Below are positions 63,570-64,000 of a DNA stretch of 64,000 bases, one piece after another. The DNA comes from Mesorhizobium sp. CA14 (GTDB lineage: Bacteria; Pseudomonadota; Alphaproteobacteria; Rhizobiales; Rhizobiaceae), in NCBI RefSeq assembly GCF_020165195.1, contig NZ_JAIUHR010000002.1, forward strand, positions 1 through 64,000. The letters are read 5' to 3'. The first letter of the stretch is position 1; every line of letters begins with the position of its first letter. The position numbers were made by a program, and so were the translations under genes. The notes under the pieces were generated by a model that saw only the letters and a program-made list of their open reading frames with translations, did not search any database and was not told where the DNA came from.

Positions 63570-64000
63570 CAAGCAGATGATGCGGCTCGACCACGACGAC
63601 CCTCTGGCGACCGCTCTTGACGAGCCCTTGGTCCTCCCAGGCGGAAAGCAGGCGGCTTACGGTGTGGAGCGTGGTGCCCGTCATTTCCGCGAGGTCCTGG
63701 CGTGAAATCGGGAAGTCGATCAGGATCCCCTCCTCGGTCTTTTTTCCCGACTGCTTGACCAGCTTCAGCAACGCATGCGCGACGCGCTGCCCCACCTGCT
63801 CGGTCGACATCTCGATGACGCGCATGTGGGCATCCTGCAGCCTGGATCCGATAACCTTGTAAGTGTTGGCGCTGAAGCTTGGGAAGCTCGTCGCGAATGT
63901 CGGCCACAGATGGCTTGGCCAGGCAAGCACCACGCAATCGACGGCCGCGACGGCATTTGCCGGATAAGTCGTCCGGCCCAGCGCGCTGGCGATCCCCATC
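63538..64000 (-). CDS. Crp/Fnr-family regulator (NnrR/DnrD-like), C-terminal part
   Basis: Partial: the gene enters from the right edge; about 154 C-terminal residues are visible. The end of the sensory domain (NAVAAVDCVVLAWPSHLW), the dimer helix (EMSTEQVGQRVAHALLKLVK) and a Crp HTH (PISRQDLAEMTGTTLHTVSRL, LSAWEDQGLVKSGRQRVVVVE) are clear. The HTH resembles NnrR-type denitrification/NO regulators. It converges on, and overlaps, the DUF1858 gene. Confidence 0.85.
   Translation of the reverse strand, partial: MGIASALGRTTYPANAVAAVDCVVLAWPSHLWPTFATSFPSFSANTYKVIGSRLQDAHMRVIEMSTEQVGQRVAHALLKLVKQSGKKTEEGILIDFPISRQDLAEMTGTTLHTVSRLLSAWEDQGLVKSGRQRVVVVEPHHLLVIAEGRAGKS

Overview
The window looks like chromosome from an alphaproteobacterium of the order Hyphomicrobiales (Rhizobiales), most like Mesorhizobium or a close relative. 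The evidence is high GC with strong G/C third positions, the conserved run murA, DUF2948, hisD, UPF0262, LMW phosphatase, infA, maf, yacG, tRNA-Phe, a divergent Tad/Cpa pilus locus of rhizobial type, and RIME-like palindromic repeats between housekeeping genes. The genus is inferred from gene content and order; no database search was possible.

Layout. 1-1550: an IS66 element, running off the left edge, sits inside an IS630 transposase gene. 1554-3015: two overlapping, AT-richer membrane-enzyme genes (isoprenylcysteine-methyltransferase-like and sterol-desaturase/fatty-acid-hydroxylase family). 3113-16464: a full Tad pilus locus in two divergent arms: cpaA-tadD-tadC-tadB-cpaF leftward, and flp1-flp2-cpaB-cpaC-lipoprotein-tadG-tadE-tadF-cpaE-L,D-transpeptidase-membrane protein rightward. 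16500-18592: a membrane protein, a nuclease gene beheaded by an IS630 tail, and a GGDEF-like protein with a degenerate motif. 18794-21419: a small accessory patch (two XRE regulators and two unknown genes) beside tRNA-Thr. 21721-28035: the core housekeeping block ending in tRNA-Phe.

From 28036 onward the content is accessory. An integrase gene with two offsetting frameshifts lies next to tRNA-Phe. Then comes an Amadori-compound (fructosamine) utilisation island (29589-36561): LacI regulator, polar amino-acid ABC transporter with permease and ATPase fused, binding protein, PfkB kinase, SIS-domain deglycase and FAD oxidase. Two near-identical AACGTT-centred palindromes lie in front of its two divergent arms. 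A decayed zone follows (37043-43250) with fragments of IS110, serine recombinase, IS1182, IS21, YodC, gamma-glutamyltransferase and aldehyde dehydrogenase genes around two intact envelope genes.

The most notable module is at 44020-55469. An ectoine-type (Ehu-like) ABC transporter with a GntR regulator diverges from an operon of two M24/creatinase-fold hydrolases followed directly by all four subunits of heterotetrameric sarcosine oxidase (soxBDAG). The rest of the known ectoine pathway is absent. I infer uptake of a small N-methylated, amidine/lactam/guanidino-like compound, hydrolysis by the M24 pair, and oxidative demethylation of an N-methylglycine-type product into the C1-folate pool. The right end has an alpha/beta hydrolase, a RES-Xre toxin-antitoxin pair with a palindromic operator, an SH3/DUF1236 envelope protein, a FixK-like regulator, a GAF-Fis regulator next to an aldehyde dehydrogenase-DUF779 pair with an 18-bp palindrome between them, a DUF1858 protein, and the C-terminal part of a second Crp/Fnr regulator cut by the window edge. 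I saw no rRNA genes or CRISPR arrays.
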